Assembly (NCBI GenBank): GCA_002479485.1
Contig: DLNM01000045.1
Location: forward strand, 1-64,000
Reading direction: 5' to 3'
Length of the DNA stretch: 64,000 nucleotides
Source of the DNA: Firmicutes bacterium UBA7510
GTDB lineage: Bacteria; Bacillota; Clostridia; Tissierellales; Sedimentibacteraceae
Shown here one piece after another: positions 1 to 8,212 of the stretch. The notes under the pieces are model-generated. The model worked only from the letters and a program-made list of their open reading frames with translations, was not told the origin of the DNA and ran no database searches. The position numbers and the translations under genes were made by a program. Each line of letters starts with the position of its first letter. The stretch's first letter is position 1.

Positions 1-442
1 TTATATCTTCATTACTTAATTCAAAAAAATTGAAATCTGGAGTAATATACGTAATTAAAAGTTTAGTATACGATTTATTTAAAAATATAGCATCATCATA
101 ACATTTTTTGCTATTCTTTATTAAAGATTCATATAATATTGATTTAATAAAAAAATCGTTTTCAACAATGCATAATAAAAATATTTCTTTAAACATAGAA
201 TCGCAATAGTGAACAAGGCTATTTGCAGAACTTAATCTCTTTATTTTATTATTATCACTAAACAATTCAATTAAGTTTGATAAGTGTTCATTTGTCTTAT
301 TTTTTGAGTAATTTTTAAATGATTTTAGGCCACTAAATAATGTCCAAAAAAGTCCTGAAAATGCAATTATTGATGTTATAAAATTAATAATAAGACTAAA
401 AGCGTCTTTGTTTATTTTTAAATAAACTAAAATAGAATCCAT
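1..442 (-). CDS. Membrane-anchored protein of unknown function (C-terminus off the window)
   Basis: A reading frame on the minus strand starts at the ATG at 442-440, with a GGGGGAT ribosome site a few bases upstream, and stays open for about 147 codons to the window edge, so the stop is not seen. Residues about 17-38 are a hydrophobic stretch containing FITSIIAFSGLFWTLF, which suggests an N-terminal membrane anchor. The rest is hydrophilic, Lys/Asn rich and apparently helical; the pattern around residues 70-110 (LVHYCDSMFKEIFLLC, then FFIKSILYESL) is loosely HEAT-like. I do not recognise the family. Codon use and AT content match the surroundings. Confidence 0.6.
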   Translation of the reverse strand, partial: MDSILVYLKINKDAFSLIINFITSIIAFSGLFWTLFSGLKSFKNYSKNKTNEHLSNLIELFSDNNKIKRLSSANSLVHYCDSMFKEIFLLCIVENDFFIKSILYESLIKNSKKCYDDAIFLNKSYTKLLITYITPDFNFFELSNEDI

Positions 443-706
443 AATATCCCCCATTTACTACTTTTCAAATTTTCGTATATTCTCCAATTATACATTTAAC
501 TTGTAGATATTATATCATAATCAAAATATTTTAACAATTGTTACACATATTTATTGGAAATAATTAGTAGATGTTTTATAATAAATAATAGTACTAATAA
601 ATGTGAAATGATTAATTTGATTTATTAAAGTTATATATTTTGAGGGAATTTTATATATGACATAGAGTATTTTGAATATGACAATAATTTGCAGGAGGTG
701 GTAAAT

Positions 707-1507
707 ATGCTGCTAGATAGGTCTAATAATCAAAATATAACTACAAAGTATAATTTATATGTAACACCACATGAAATATTAAGACCATATATATCAGCCT
801 ACAACATTTTATTCCCTGACAAAAATATGCTTTCTGAAAAATACACGCTCATTCCAGATGCGAGTGGAACTTTTTCATTTGTATATGATGGTAAAAGTAT
901 AAAAGGCGAATTATGGGGGGCTTCTATACACCCTAATATGATTGGGAGTGAAGCAAATAATTATTATTTTTTATTATTAATTGAATTGAAACCATGCGGA
1001 CTATTTCAATTTACGGGTATTGATCAAAAGGAGTTATCAGATTTAAGAATTGATTTGGGTGAAGTCGATAAATCTCTTAATACTTCACTATGTAATATCA
1101 TTGAACAATCTATTGATGTTAACGATTTGGTAGATAAATTAAATACAACTTTACTTTCTCACATGAGTAATGTTTACCGAACAAATACAATTATAAACAT
1201 GGTAGGAAAAATCAATGAAAGCAATGGTATATTGCATGTAAAAGAATTATCACTATTAGAGCACTATAGTGAACGGCATTTGAATAGACTTTTTTCCCAA
1301 TATATCGGAATGAATGTAAAATTGTTCTTAAAAATTATGCGGATTAATAGTGTTATAAAGGAGTTACAAAAATCTCAAAATAGCTTTACTTTTATAGCAC
1401 AGCAAGCAGGATTTTATGACCAATCCCATTTTATAAAAGATTTCAAGGCTATATGCGGTGTATCTCCTATGTCGTATTTGAAAAACATGTCCGATTTTTC
1501 CAATTAA
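707..1507 (+). CDS. AraC-family transcriptional regulator
   Basis: Transcription regulator of 266 aa. The N-terminal part (about residues 10-130, with YVTPHEILRPYI and LIPDASGTFSFVY) resembles the effector-type domain seen in many AraC regulators. The C-terminal hundred residues hold the two helix-turn-helix motifs (HVKELSLLEHYSERHLNRLF and FIAQQAGFYDQSHFIKDFK, followed by the usual GVSPMSY end). I chose the ATG at 707 because GGAGGTG lies at 694-700; a TTG at 689 would lie upstream of that site. The VOC gene follows after 45 bp and is the natural candidate target. The inducer is unknown. Confidence 0.88.
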   Translation: MLLDRSNNQNITTKYNLYVTPHEILRPYISAYNILFPDKNMLSEKYTLIPDASGTFSFVYDGKSIKGELWGASIHPNMIGSEANNYYFLLLIELKPCGLFQFTGIDQKELSDLRIDLGEVDKSLNTSLCNIIEQSIDVNDLVDKLNTTLLSHMSNVYRTNTIINMVGKINESNGILHVKELSLLEHYSERHLNRLFSQYIGMNVKLFLKIMRINSVIKELQKSQNSFTFIAQQAGFYDQSHFIKDFKAICGVSPMSYLKNMSDFSN

Positions 1508-1551
1508 ACATTCAAAAATAATGTAAAATAATATCGGAAGGAGGTGATTTC

Positions 1552-2010
1552 ATGCAATACGGAGGCTCTCTTTTAGCAGTTAAAGATGTTAATGCGTCAA
1601 AAGAGTTTTATGTAAGTGTTCTTGAACAAAAAATAATCTTTGATATGGGAGAACATGTTACCTTTAAAGGTGGTTTTTCGATACAGCAGAACTATTTACA
1701 AATAATTGGCTTAAATGAGAATGATATATCACAGAAAGCACACGATTTCCAATTATATTTTGAAGTAACAGATTTGGAAAGTTGGAATTCACAGCTGAAA
1801 AACATAGGTGGGTTAGAGTTTTTACATGACATTAAGGAATATGCCTGGGGACAAAGATGTATTCGGCTGTACGACCCAGATATGCATATCATTGAAATTG
1901 CTGAAAGCATGGAAAGTGTTGTTAAGCGTTTTTTGAAGCAAGGGTTATCTATTGAGGAAACTGCTGAACGTACAATGTTCCCAGTAGATTTTGTTAAACA
2001 ATGTTTATAG
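1552..2010 (+). CDS. VOC-family (glyoxalase/bleomycin resistance fold) protein
   Basis: 152 aa with a vicinal oxygen chelate fold: the opening GGSLLAVKDVNASKEFYVSVL, the middle YFEVTDLESW and the closing IRLYDPDMHIIEIAE are typical of single-domain VOC proteins. The substrate cannot be told from sequence. A very strong AAGGAGGTG ribosome site precedes the ATG. It lies downstream of the AraC regulator and both probably share a transcript that ends at the hairpin at 2024. Odd point: the last 30 residues (VVKRFLKQGLSIEETAERTM onwards) form a small helix-turn-helix-like tail that ordinary VOC proteins lack. Confidence 0.85.
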   Translation: MQYGGSLLAVKDVNASKEFYVSVLEQKIIFDMGEHVTFKGGFSIQQNYLQIIGLNENDISQKAHDFQLYFEVTDLESWNSQLKNIGGLEFLHDIKEYAWGQRCIRLYDPDMHIIEIAESMESVVKRFLKQGLSIEETAERTMFPVDFVKQCL

Positions 2011-2023
2011 GGTTTATATTCAT

Positions 2024-2063
2024 CACGAGTATACGAATCATATATGAGATTCGTATACTCGTG
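2024..2063. terminator. Perfect 16-bp inverted repeat after the VOC gene
   Basis: The arms at 2024-2039 and 2048-2063 are perfectly complementary (CACGAGTATACGAATC and its reverse complement) with an 8-base loop. Only a short, interrupted T run follows, so it is probably a terminator but may also act as an operator or RNA-stability element upstream of ku. Confidence 0.6.
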
Positions 2064-2155
2064 CTTTGTTAATATGGTAAGTGTAACGATAAACCTTTAT
2101 AGTGTGAATACTTCTAATTTTGTTGGAAACAATAATTTTTGGAGGTGTTTACATT

Positions 2156-2929
2156 ATGATATCACGTAAATCGGTCATAACTTTCGGCATGGTCGCAATT
2201 CCTATTGGGATGTATACAGCCACACAGGACAATGATATACATTTCAATCAGCTTCATAAGGAAGATAATAGCCGCATCCGATACAAGAAGACTTGTGCCC
2301 ACTGCGGCAAGGAGATTAAATCAGAGGACATTGTAAAGGGCTTCGAGTATGATAAGGATAATTATGTCGTCATAACAGACGACGACATTGAAAAGATCAA
2401 GACAGAAAAAGAAAAATCTATTCAGATTCTGCATTTCGCACAATTGAACCAGATTTCCCCTGTATATTATGAAAAAACCTATCAGGCTGTACCTGAGGCG
2501 GGGGGTGAAAAGGCCTTCGAGTTGCTCCGCTCTGCACTGATGGCAGAACAGAAGATAGCCATAGGCAAGGCTGTCATGGGCACAAAGGACACATTAATGG
2601 CTATTATTCCCCGGGAGGAAGGTATCCTTATTTCCACAATGTTCTATGCAGATGATATAAAAGAACTTCAAAAACAGTATACTAAGCCTGAGGTATCCGA
2701 ACAGGAGCTGAATATGGCAAAAATATTAATCAATTCCATGGATACGCCATTTGATCCATCGAAATATAAAGACGAATACCAAACGAGACTTCGCGCCCTC
2801 ATTGAGACAAAGATTTCCGGCAAGGAGGTAATCGCCTCAGAGCCAGACAGTCCTAACAAAGTCATCGATCTTATGGAAGCACTCAAAGCCAGTGTAGACA
2901 AAGCGAAAAAAGATAAGGAAACGGCGTAA
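2156..2929 (+). CDS. ku: Ku DNA end-binding protein (bacterial NHEJ)
   Basis: 257-aa bacterial Ku. It forms a homodimeric ring that threads on to broken DNA ends and recruits LigD. The start (MISRKSVITFGMVAIPIGMY), the central YDKDNYVVITDDDI and the IVKGFEYDKD region are typical; there is a CAHCGKEI motif at about residues 48-55, as in many Ku proteins. The Lys-rich C-terminal tail (DKAKKDKE) is as usual. The ATG at 2156 was chosen over upstream codons because GGAGGTG lies at 2141-2147. The gene is 3 bp from ligD, so the two are co-transcribed. GC content is clearly above that of neighbouring genes. Confidence 0.96.
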   Translation: MISRKSVITFGMVAIPIGMYTATQDNDIHFNQLHKEDNSRIRYKKTCAHCGKEIKSEDIVKGFEYDKDNYVVITDDDIEKIKTEKEKSIQILHFAQLNQISPVYYEKTYQAVPEAGGEKAFELLRSALMAEQKIAIGKAVMGTKDTLMAIIPREEGILISTMFYADDIKELQKQYTKPEVSEQELNMAKILINSMDTPFDPSKYKDEYQTRLRALIETKISGKEVIASEPDSPNKVIDLMEALKASVDKAKKDKETA

Positions 2930-2932
2930 TTT

Positions 2933-5377
2933 ATGACTGGAAAGTTAAATGAGTACAACCAAAAAAGGAATTTTGAAAAAACCTTTGAACCAGAAGGAAT
3001 AGCAGAAAACTCAGATGAGATTCTAAGATTTGTCGTCCAGCACCATATGGCTCGTAAAGACCACTATGATTTACGTCTGGAATGGAACGAAGTTCTTTTA
3101 AGTTGGGCAGTACCCAGGGGTCCATCCTATGACACACATGATAAAAGACTCGCTGTACAAGTGGAAGACCACCCCTTGGAATACAGGAACTTTGAGGGGA
3201 CTATCCCCAAAGGGGAATACGGTGGCGGAGTAGTCATGCTATGGGATGAAGGCTTTTGGGAACCTCATGGGAATGTGGAAAATGGACTCCGTGAAGGCAT
3301 GCTGAAGTTTGTTCTGAAAGGAAAAAGGCTTAAGGGAAAATGGGCCTTGGTACGGTTACAAGCAAAGGTCGGGGAAAAGAAGGATAATTGGCTTTTACTG
3401 AAAGAAAAAGATGAATATGTTAAAAACACTGATGGGATAAGCGAATTTTCAACCAGTATCAGAACCGGACGTACCATGACAGAAATCGAAAGAGGGGAAG
3501 ATGAAAAAATCATAAGGAACCCCTTCAGTAAGGCCGATGTGCAGCTTGCCAAATTAGTTAATACGATACCTAAGGATGAGGATTGGATATATGAGTTGAA
3601 ATACGACGGCTATAGGATTATTGCGTTTGTGGAAGGTAACAGTGTACGGCTGGTTACCAGGAATGGAAATGATTATACAAGGTGGTTTCATGACGTTGCC
3701 ACTTCTCTTATTGACCTTGCCGCCGGAAGAGCGATGGTTCTGGACGGAGAAATGACAATCACGGATGTATTGGGCAAGACGGATTTTCAGGCTTTGCAGA
3801 ACTATATGAATAATCCTAAGGACAAAAATCTGACCTATATTGTCTTTGATCTTCTTGCGTTGGATGGAGCGGATCTTCGAGGATATCATTTAATCGACAG
3901 AAAAGAGATGCTAGAAACTTTGATGAAGGATGCTCCTAAAAGTCTCTACTACAGCCGTTACGTGAGAGGAAACGGAAAGGAAAGCTTTGCTGCTGCCTGT
4001 GAGGCAGGTATGGAAGGGATTGTAGGTAAAAAAGCCGATTCTGTCTACAGCGGAAACAGGAATGGTGACTGGATCAAACTTAAATGTGATAAAAGGCAGG
4101 AATTCGTCATCGGTGGATATACACTTTCTGACAAAAGAACAAGCGGGGTAAGTTCCCTTCTTCTTGGTGTTTATGAAGGTGAGGAATTAATCTACGCTGG
4201 ACGTGCAGGAACCGGACTTAGCGAGTCTGACATGAAAATTCTCGAGGAAAAATTTCATAACATAAAGAGGATAGATCCACCTTTCAATAATGCACCAAAC
4301 CCTAAGTCCAAGGAAAAAATTACATGGCTTGAACCTGAGCTGGTAGCAGAAATCAAATTTGCCGAATGGACCAAAGAAAATTTATTAAGGCAGGCAAGCT
4401 ACAAAGGAATACGGACAGACAAGAATCCCAAGGATATAAGAAATGAAAAGGCGGAGGATGAGAAAAAGCTTCAATCCTCTAGCAAAGAAGTGGAGAAACC
4501 AATGGAAGTAAATACAAATGGCGTAATTATCGAAGGAATAAAAATTACCAACCCAGACAAAGTGATGTTCGATGACCCTGTAATCACAAAGGCTGATGTG
4601 GTTCAGTATTATAAAAAGGTTTCAGAGCGTATGCTTCCTTATGTAAGTTACAGGATTCTTAGTGCGGTACGCTGTCCCAAGGGAATAACACAGACATGCT
4701 TCTATAAAAAGCATCCAGGTTCGGACAGTAAAGGGATTGACACGATACCTATCGCTACCAGTAGAGGGGAAACCGAAGATTACTTCTATATAAAAAATGC
4801 CTCAGGACTTATATCAGAAGTACAGAGGGGGACACTGGAATTTCATATATGGGGAAGCCGTGTGGATGAGCTTGAAATGCCAGATGTTATGGTATTTGAT
4901 TTGGATCCAGATGAAGGAATGGAACTAAGTAGGGTACGTCAGGGTGTACTGGATATAAAAAGTATTCTAGCCGAACTTTCATTGAACTCATACCTCAAGA
5001 CTAGCGGTGGAAAAGGGTACCATGTGGTCGTTCCTTTAAGACCGATTGTGACTTGGAATACTTTTCACGACTTTGCAAGGCGTGTTGCCGAAGTTATGGA
5101 GCAGAAGTGGCCTGACCGCTACACAAGTAATGTTAGAAAAGCTAAGCGTTCAGGTAAGATATTCATCGATTGGATTCGTAACGGAAGAGGAGCTACAAGT
5201 ATTGCACCCTATTCTATAAGGGCAAGGAAAGGGGCTAAGGTGTCCATGCCTATCCAATGGGATGAACTTTACACAGTCGCTCCTGATGGTGTTAATATAG
5301 CAGATGCACTTTTGAGGATAAGTGGCAATGACCCTTGGAAAGATTTTTTCCAGAATGATCAGATGCTTAAAGGGTGA
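2933..5377 (+). CDS. ligD: Multifunctional NHEJ DNA ligase D (phosphoesterase-ligase-polymerase)
   Basis: 814-aa LigD that trims, fills and seals double-strand breaks with Ku. Domains in order: 3'-phosphoesterase at about 30-150 (HH at 37-38, DHYDLRL at 43-49); ATP-dependent ligase at about 200-490 with the nucleotidyl Lys in KYDGYR (223-228), the LDGEM motif at 270-274 and EGIVGKK at 361-367; a charged linker at about 500-525; a primase-like polymerase at about 530-814 with metal-binding DLDPD (656-660) and SGGKGYH (691-697). All key residues are present. The PE-Lig-Pol order is that of the Pseudomonas type; mycobacteria have Pol-PE-Lig and Bacillus lacks PE. It follows ku by 3 bp. Composition is GC-richer than the flanks, suggesting acquisition as a unit. 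Confidence 0.96.
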   Translation: MTGKLNEYNQKRNFEKTFEPEGIAENSDEILRFVVQHHMARKDHYDLRLEWNEVLLSWAVPRGPSYDTHDKRLAVQVEDHPLEYRNFEGTIPKGEYGGGVVMLWDEGFWEPHGNVENGLREGMLKFVLKGKRLKGKWALVRLQAKVGEKKDNWLLLKEKDEYVKNTDGISEFSTSIRTGRTMTEIERGEDEKIIRNPFSKADVQLAKLVNTIPKDEDWIYELKYDGYRIIAFVEGNSVRLVTRNGNDYTRWFHDVATSLIDLAAGRAMVLDGEMTITDVLGKTDFQALQNYMNNPKDKNLTYIVFDLLALDGADLRGYHLIDRKEMLETLMKDAPKSLYYSRYVRGNGKESFAAACEAGMEGIVGKKADSVYSGNRNGDWIKLKCDKRQEFVIGGYTLSDKRTSGVSSLLLGVYEGEELIYAGRAGTGLSESDMKILEEKFHNIKRIDPPFNNAPNPKSKEKITWLEPELVAEIKFAEWTKENLLRQASYKGIRTDKNPKDIRNEKAEDEKKLQSSSKEVEKPMEVNTNGVIIEGIKITNPDKVMFDDPVITKADVVQYYKKVSERMLPYVSYRILSAVRCPKGITQTCFYKKHPGSDSKGIDTIPIATSRGETEDYFYIKNASGLISEVQRGTLEFHIWGSRVDELEMPDVMVFDLDPDEGMELSRVRQGVLDIKSILAELSLNSYLKTSGGKGYHVVVPLRPIVTWNTFHDFARRVAEVMEQKWPDRYTSNVRKAKRSGKIFIDWIRNGRGATSIAPYSIRARKGAKVSMPIQWDELYTVAPDGVNIADALLRISGNDPWKDFFQNDQMLKG

Positions 5378-5525
5378 GATATTGTTGGGCTAAATCTTGA
5401 AAGATGAATTAGATAGGATTCTATTATTTCTTTTGTGAGTACTGATTTGTTAGGTACATGTAATCATTTGGGAGAATTAATAAACCAAAAAAACAGATTA
5501 TTTTATAATAACTAAATAATAGCCC

Positions 5526-5562
5526 AAAAGTACGATAGATGTATGAGATATCGTACTTTTTT
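5526..5562 (+). terminator. Rho-independent terminator downstream of ligD
   Basis: AAAAGTACGATA (5526-5537) pairs with TATCGTACTTTT (5549-5560), and the T run continues. The preceding 150 bp after ligD contain nothing I can recognise. Confidence 0.75.
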
Positions 5563-5656
5563 ATATTTTGAAATCATAAATCTCATTGCTATTATTTGCT
5601 TAAATATATATAATAGCATAAAACGACTGCTTTATTTGTGGAAAGGAATCAATTAT

Positions 5657-6322
5657 ATGAATACAATAGCTATAATAGATGATGATATGTACATTGGTGA
5701 TATGTTAGAAGAAATATTGAAAAAAGATGGTTATGCCATTCTTCGAGCTTATTCGGGGACAGAAGCAATATATATGCTTTCCGAACAGCATCCAGATTTA
5801 ATTTTGCTTGACCTAATGCTTCCCGGTCTTTCGGGAGAAGAAGTGTTGCAACACATTAAAGGGATACCTGTTATCATAGTGAGTGCAAAAATAGATGTTC
5901 AAGACAAAGTAAATCTTTTACTTAATGGTGCAGTAGATTATGTTACCAAGCCATTTGATATAAAGGAGCTTCTTGCACGAATTACAGTTCAGCTTCGCAA
6001 GAACTTAGTTGCAAATGAACAAATTTTACTTAAATTTTGTGATATAGAATTAAATACTGTTACACGTACTGTTGCTGCAAATAGTGTTAATATTCACCTT
6101 ACAAGAACGGAATATGCTATTTTGAAAATGCTTATGCAAAATCCAAATCAAGTGATTACAAAATCCGCAATGCTTGATGAAATAAGCATTGACACACCTG
6201 ATTGCATAGAAAGTTCTCTCAAAGTACACATTAGTAATCTACGTAAAAAATTACGTGAAGTTAGTGGTAATGATTACATCGAAGCGGTTTGGGGAATTGG
6301 ATTCAAACTTAGTAAAATATAA
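5657..6322 (+). CDS. OmpR-family response regulator
   Basis: 221 aa. N-terminal receiver with the acidic pair in AIIDDDMYIG, phospho-acceptor Asp in LILLDLMLPGLSGEE and the switch Lys in VTKPFD; C-terminal winged helix ending in AVWGIGFKL. The ATG at 5657 has GAAAGGA before it; an in-frame upstream extension would run through the terminator at 5526 and is rejected. It precedes an ABC exporter and histidine kinase on the same strand, the usual arrangement of a peptide-antibiotic sensing and export module. It probably controls the ABC genes from the 92-bp gap before them. Confidence 0.93.
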   Translation: MNTIAIIDDDMYIGDMLEEILKKDGYAILRAYSGTEAIYMLSEQHPDLILLDLMLPGLSGEEVLQHIKGIPVIIVSAKIDVQDKVNLLLNGAVDYVTKPFDIKELLARITVQLRKNLVANEQILLKFCDIELNTVTRTVAANSVNIHLTRTEYAILKMLMQNPNQVITKSAMLDEISIDTPDCIESSLKVHISNLRKKLREVSGNDYIEAVWGIGFKLSKI

Positions 6323-6413
6323 ATCTTTACTTTTTCTTTACCATTTTCTTTACCGATTGCTTAACTATTGTATTGTACAATATCGGTATACTGAAAAGTA
6401 AGGAGGTAATTTT

Positions 6414-7421
6414 ATGGAGTACATTTTACAAACAAATAATCTGTATAAACAATATGGACAATTCAAAGCTATAAAAGATCTTTCCATGCATGTACCAAAA
6501 GGTGCAATCTATGGGTTTGTAGGAAAAAACGGATCCGGAAAAACTACACTAATTCGTATGATTTGCGGATTGCAAAAGCCTACAAAAGGTGAATATACAT
6601 TGTATGGGATAAAAAACACTGAAAAAGAAATCTTAAAATCTCACAGAAGAATAGGTGCAGTGGTGGAAACTCCGTCTATTTATTTGGACATGACTGCTGA
6701 AGAAAATCTTAAGCAACAGTATCTGGTTTTAGGGCTTCCATCATTTGAAGGCATATCGGATCTTTTGTCATTAGTTGGACTTGATAATACAGGCAGAAAA
6801 AAAGCAAAGAACTTTTCCCTTGGTATGCGTCAAAGACTTGGAATTGCAGTAGCTTTGTGTGGCGACCCTGACTTTTTGATACTGGATGAGCCAGTCAATG
6901 GACTCGATCCTCAAGGAATTATCGAAATGAGAGAATTGATTTTAAAGTTAAATCAGGAACAGCAAATTACAATGCTTATTTCTAGCCATATTCTTGACGA
7001 GTTGTCTCGATTAGCTACTCACTACGGTTTTATCGACAACGGACATCTTATCAAAGAAATTAGTGCTAAAGAACTAGAAAAATCATGTAGAAAATGCATG
7101 CGTTTGAAAGTGTCTAATATTGCAGCGCTTACTCATGTGCTTGGTGATATGAGCTTGGAGTATAGCGTTTATTCAGACAATGAAGCGGATGTTTATGGTG
7201 AGATGAATATTACAAAGCTAGTGATGGCTCTTGCAAATGAGCATTGTGAAGTCCTTTCTCTACATGAACACGATGAGAGTCTTGAAAGTTACTATATAAA
7301 CCTTGTTGGAGGTAAAAAGGGTGAAGAAAAAAACTCTTCACCCTATAGAAGAATCAAAAAACGATTCTTCATTAAATCTTGTAACGCCACGAAGTGGCAT
7401 TGTGGAGGAAAACATGAATAA
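6414..7421 (+). CDS. ABC transporter ATP-binding protein, bacitracin/lantibiotic-export type
   Basis: 335-aa ATPase. Walker A GKNGSGKTT (about residue 37), signature FSLGMRQRL, Walker B FLILDEPVNGLDP and the switch His in SSHILDEL are all present. The BcrA-like C-terminal region follows. Homologues end near LESYYINLVGG; here the frame continues about 35 residues through a stretch with three hairpins (7319-7398), giving a basic, Ser/Lys-rich tail (KKGEEKNSSPYRRIKKRFF) that is probably not a functional domain. Its stop lies 8 bp inside the permease gene. It partners the permease at 7414 and is probably controlled by the adjacent two-component system. Confidence 0.92.
   Translation: MEYILQTNNLYKQYGQFKAIKDLSMHVPKGAIYGFVGKNGSGKTTLIRMICGLQKPTKGEYTLYGIKNTEKEILKSHRRIGAVVETPSIYLDMTAEENLKQQYLVLGLPSFEGISDLLSLVGLDNTGRKKAKNFSLGMRQRLGIAVALCGDPDFLILDEPVNGLDPQGIIEMRELILKLNQEQQITMLISSHILDELSRLATHYGFIDNGHLIKEISAKELEKSCRKCMRLKVSNIAALTHVLGDMSLEYSVYSDNEADVYGEMNITKLVMALANEHCEVLSLHEHDESLESYYINLVGGKKGEEKNSSPYRRIKKRFFIKSCNATKWHCGGKHE
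7319..7398 (+). repeat. Cluster of three short hairpins between ABC ATPase and permease
   Basis: Three perfect stem-loops in tandem: GGGTGAAGA/TCTTCACCC (7319-7327, 7335-7343), GAAGAATC/GATTCTTC (7348-7355, 7363-7370) and GCCAC/GTGGC (7386-7390, 7394-7398). The first two have nearly the same loop (AAAAAAC). The last is 5 bp before the GGAGG site of the permease. The block is translated as the odd tail of the ATPase, so it looks like an inserted short repeat or an RNA element tuning permease translation or mRNA stability. Confidence 0.7.
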
Positions 7422-8187
7422 ACTAATATCGGCAGGTTTTACACGCCTTTGGAAAGATAAAATTTTCTGGCTTATATTTATCTTTATGTTTATGTTCGGT
7501 GCTTTGGTTTCAGTTAAAACAGGTGTAAATGCACCTTTGGAAGGTATTTTTTTTGCATTTGCCGTTACGATTAGTATTCCCACTGCTGTTTTTTGCGGGA
7601 TGTTTGTAGGAACGGAATACAGCGACGGTACTATTCGCAATAAAATCATTGTTGGACACAGCAGATGTGCAGTATATTTTTCAAATTTGATTGTTAACAT
7701 TGTTGCGTGCATTTTGATTGCATTTTCATATACTTTAGCGGTATTTATAGTTGGAGTTCCTAGACTTGGTTTCTTCCAGGTTAGTGCTGAACATATATTA
7801 TTCTATTCCTTTGTGTCAATCATGATGATATTTGCTTTGACTTCTATATACACACTTTTGTGTTTGCTTATTACAAACAAAGCGACTTCTGCTGTTATAT
7901 GCGTACTTGTTTCTTTTGCTTTATTCTTTTCATCAATAACAATCAAATCACGACTTGAGGAGATAAAATATTATGAGAGTAATGCTACAAGTAACGCGAT
8001 AGAACAGTTAGATACGAAGCGAGATTTATATCAGTTTTTATATGACTTTGTTCCTACGTGTCAGGGAATGCAGATTGCTATGCAGATGTCTGATGAACCT
8101 TGGCTATTGCCAGTATATTCCTCTGTAATTATCATTATAACTTCAGGGCTTGGGATATTTTTGTTCAGAAGAAAAGATTTAAAGTAA
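7414..8187 (+). CDS. ABC-2 type permease subunit of the exporter
   Basis: 257 aa with about six hydrophobic segments (WLIFIFMFMFGALV, IFFAFAVTISIPTAVFCGMF, LIVNIVACILIAFSY, ILFYSFVSIMMIFALTSIY, AVICVLVSFALFF and a C-terminal segment). The motif GTEYSDGTIRNKI is typical of permeases in bacitracin and lantibiotic exporters. The start at 7414 has GGAGG at 7404-7408; a longer frame from 7303 would translate the hairpin block and is not supported. It overlaps the ATPase stop by 8 bp, suggesting coupled translation. Confidence 0.9.
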   Translation: MNKLISAGFTRLWKDKIFWLIFIFMFMFGALVSVKTGVNAPLEGIFFAFAVTISIPTAVFCGMFVGTEYSDGTIRNKIIVGHSRCAVYFSNLIVNIVACILIAFSYTLAVFIVGVPRLGFFQVSAEHILFYSFVSIMMIFALTSIYTLLCLLITNKATSAVICVLVSFALFFSSITIKSRLEEIKYYESNATSNAIEQLDTKRDLYQFLYDFVPTCQGMQIAMQMSDEPWLLPVYSSVIIIITSGLGIFLFRRKDLK

Positions 8188-8212
8188 AAGGAAGGAAAAG
8201 GTAGGAAATAAA

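Noticed and set aside
442..706. Small genes or RNA in the first gap
   Set aside because: 265 bp of AT-rich sequence without a convincing frame, hairpin or riboswitch block.
2024..2063. Perfect palindrome as a mobile-element end
   Set aside because: No second copy and no transposase nearby; more simply a terminator or operator.
2120..2155. Extended start of ku
   Set aside because: The ribosome site GGAGGTG at 2141 lies inside this part, and Ku proteins begin at the ATG used here.
5543..5656. Extended start of the response regulator
   Set aside because: It begins within the terminator and adds a non-conserved hydrophobic segment before the receiver domain.
7303..7413. Longer N-terminus of the ABC permease
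   Set aside because: This part would translate the hairpin block; GGAGG at 7404-7408 supports the ATG at 7414.
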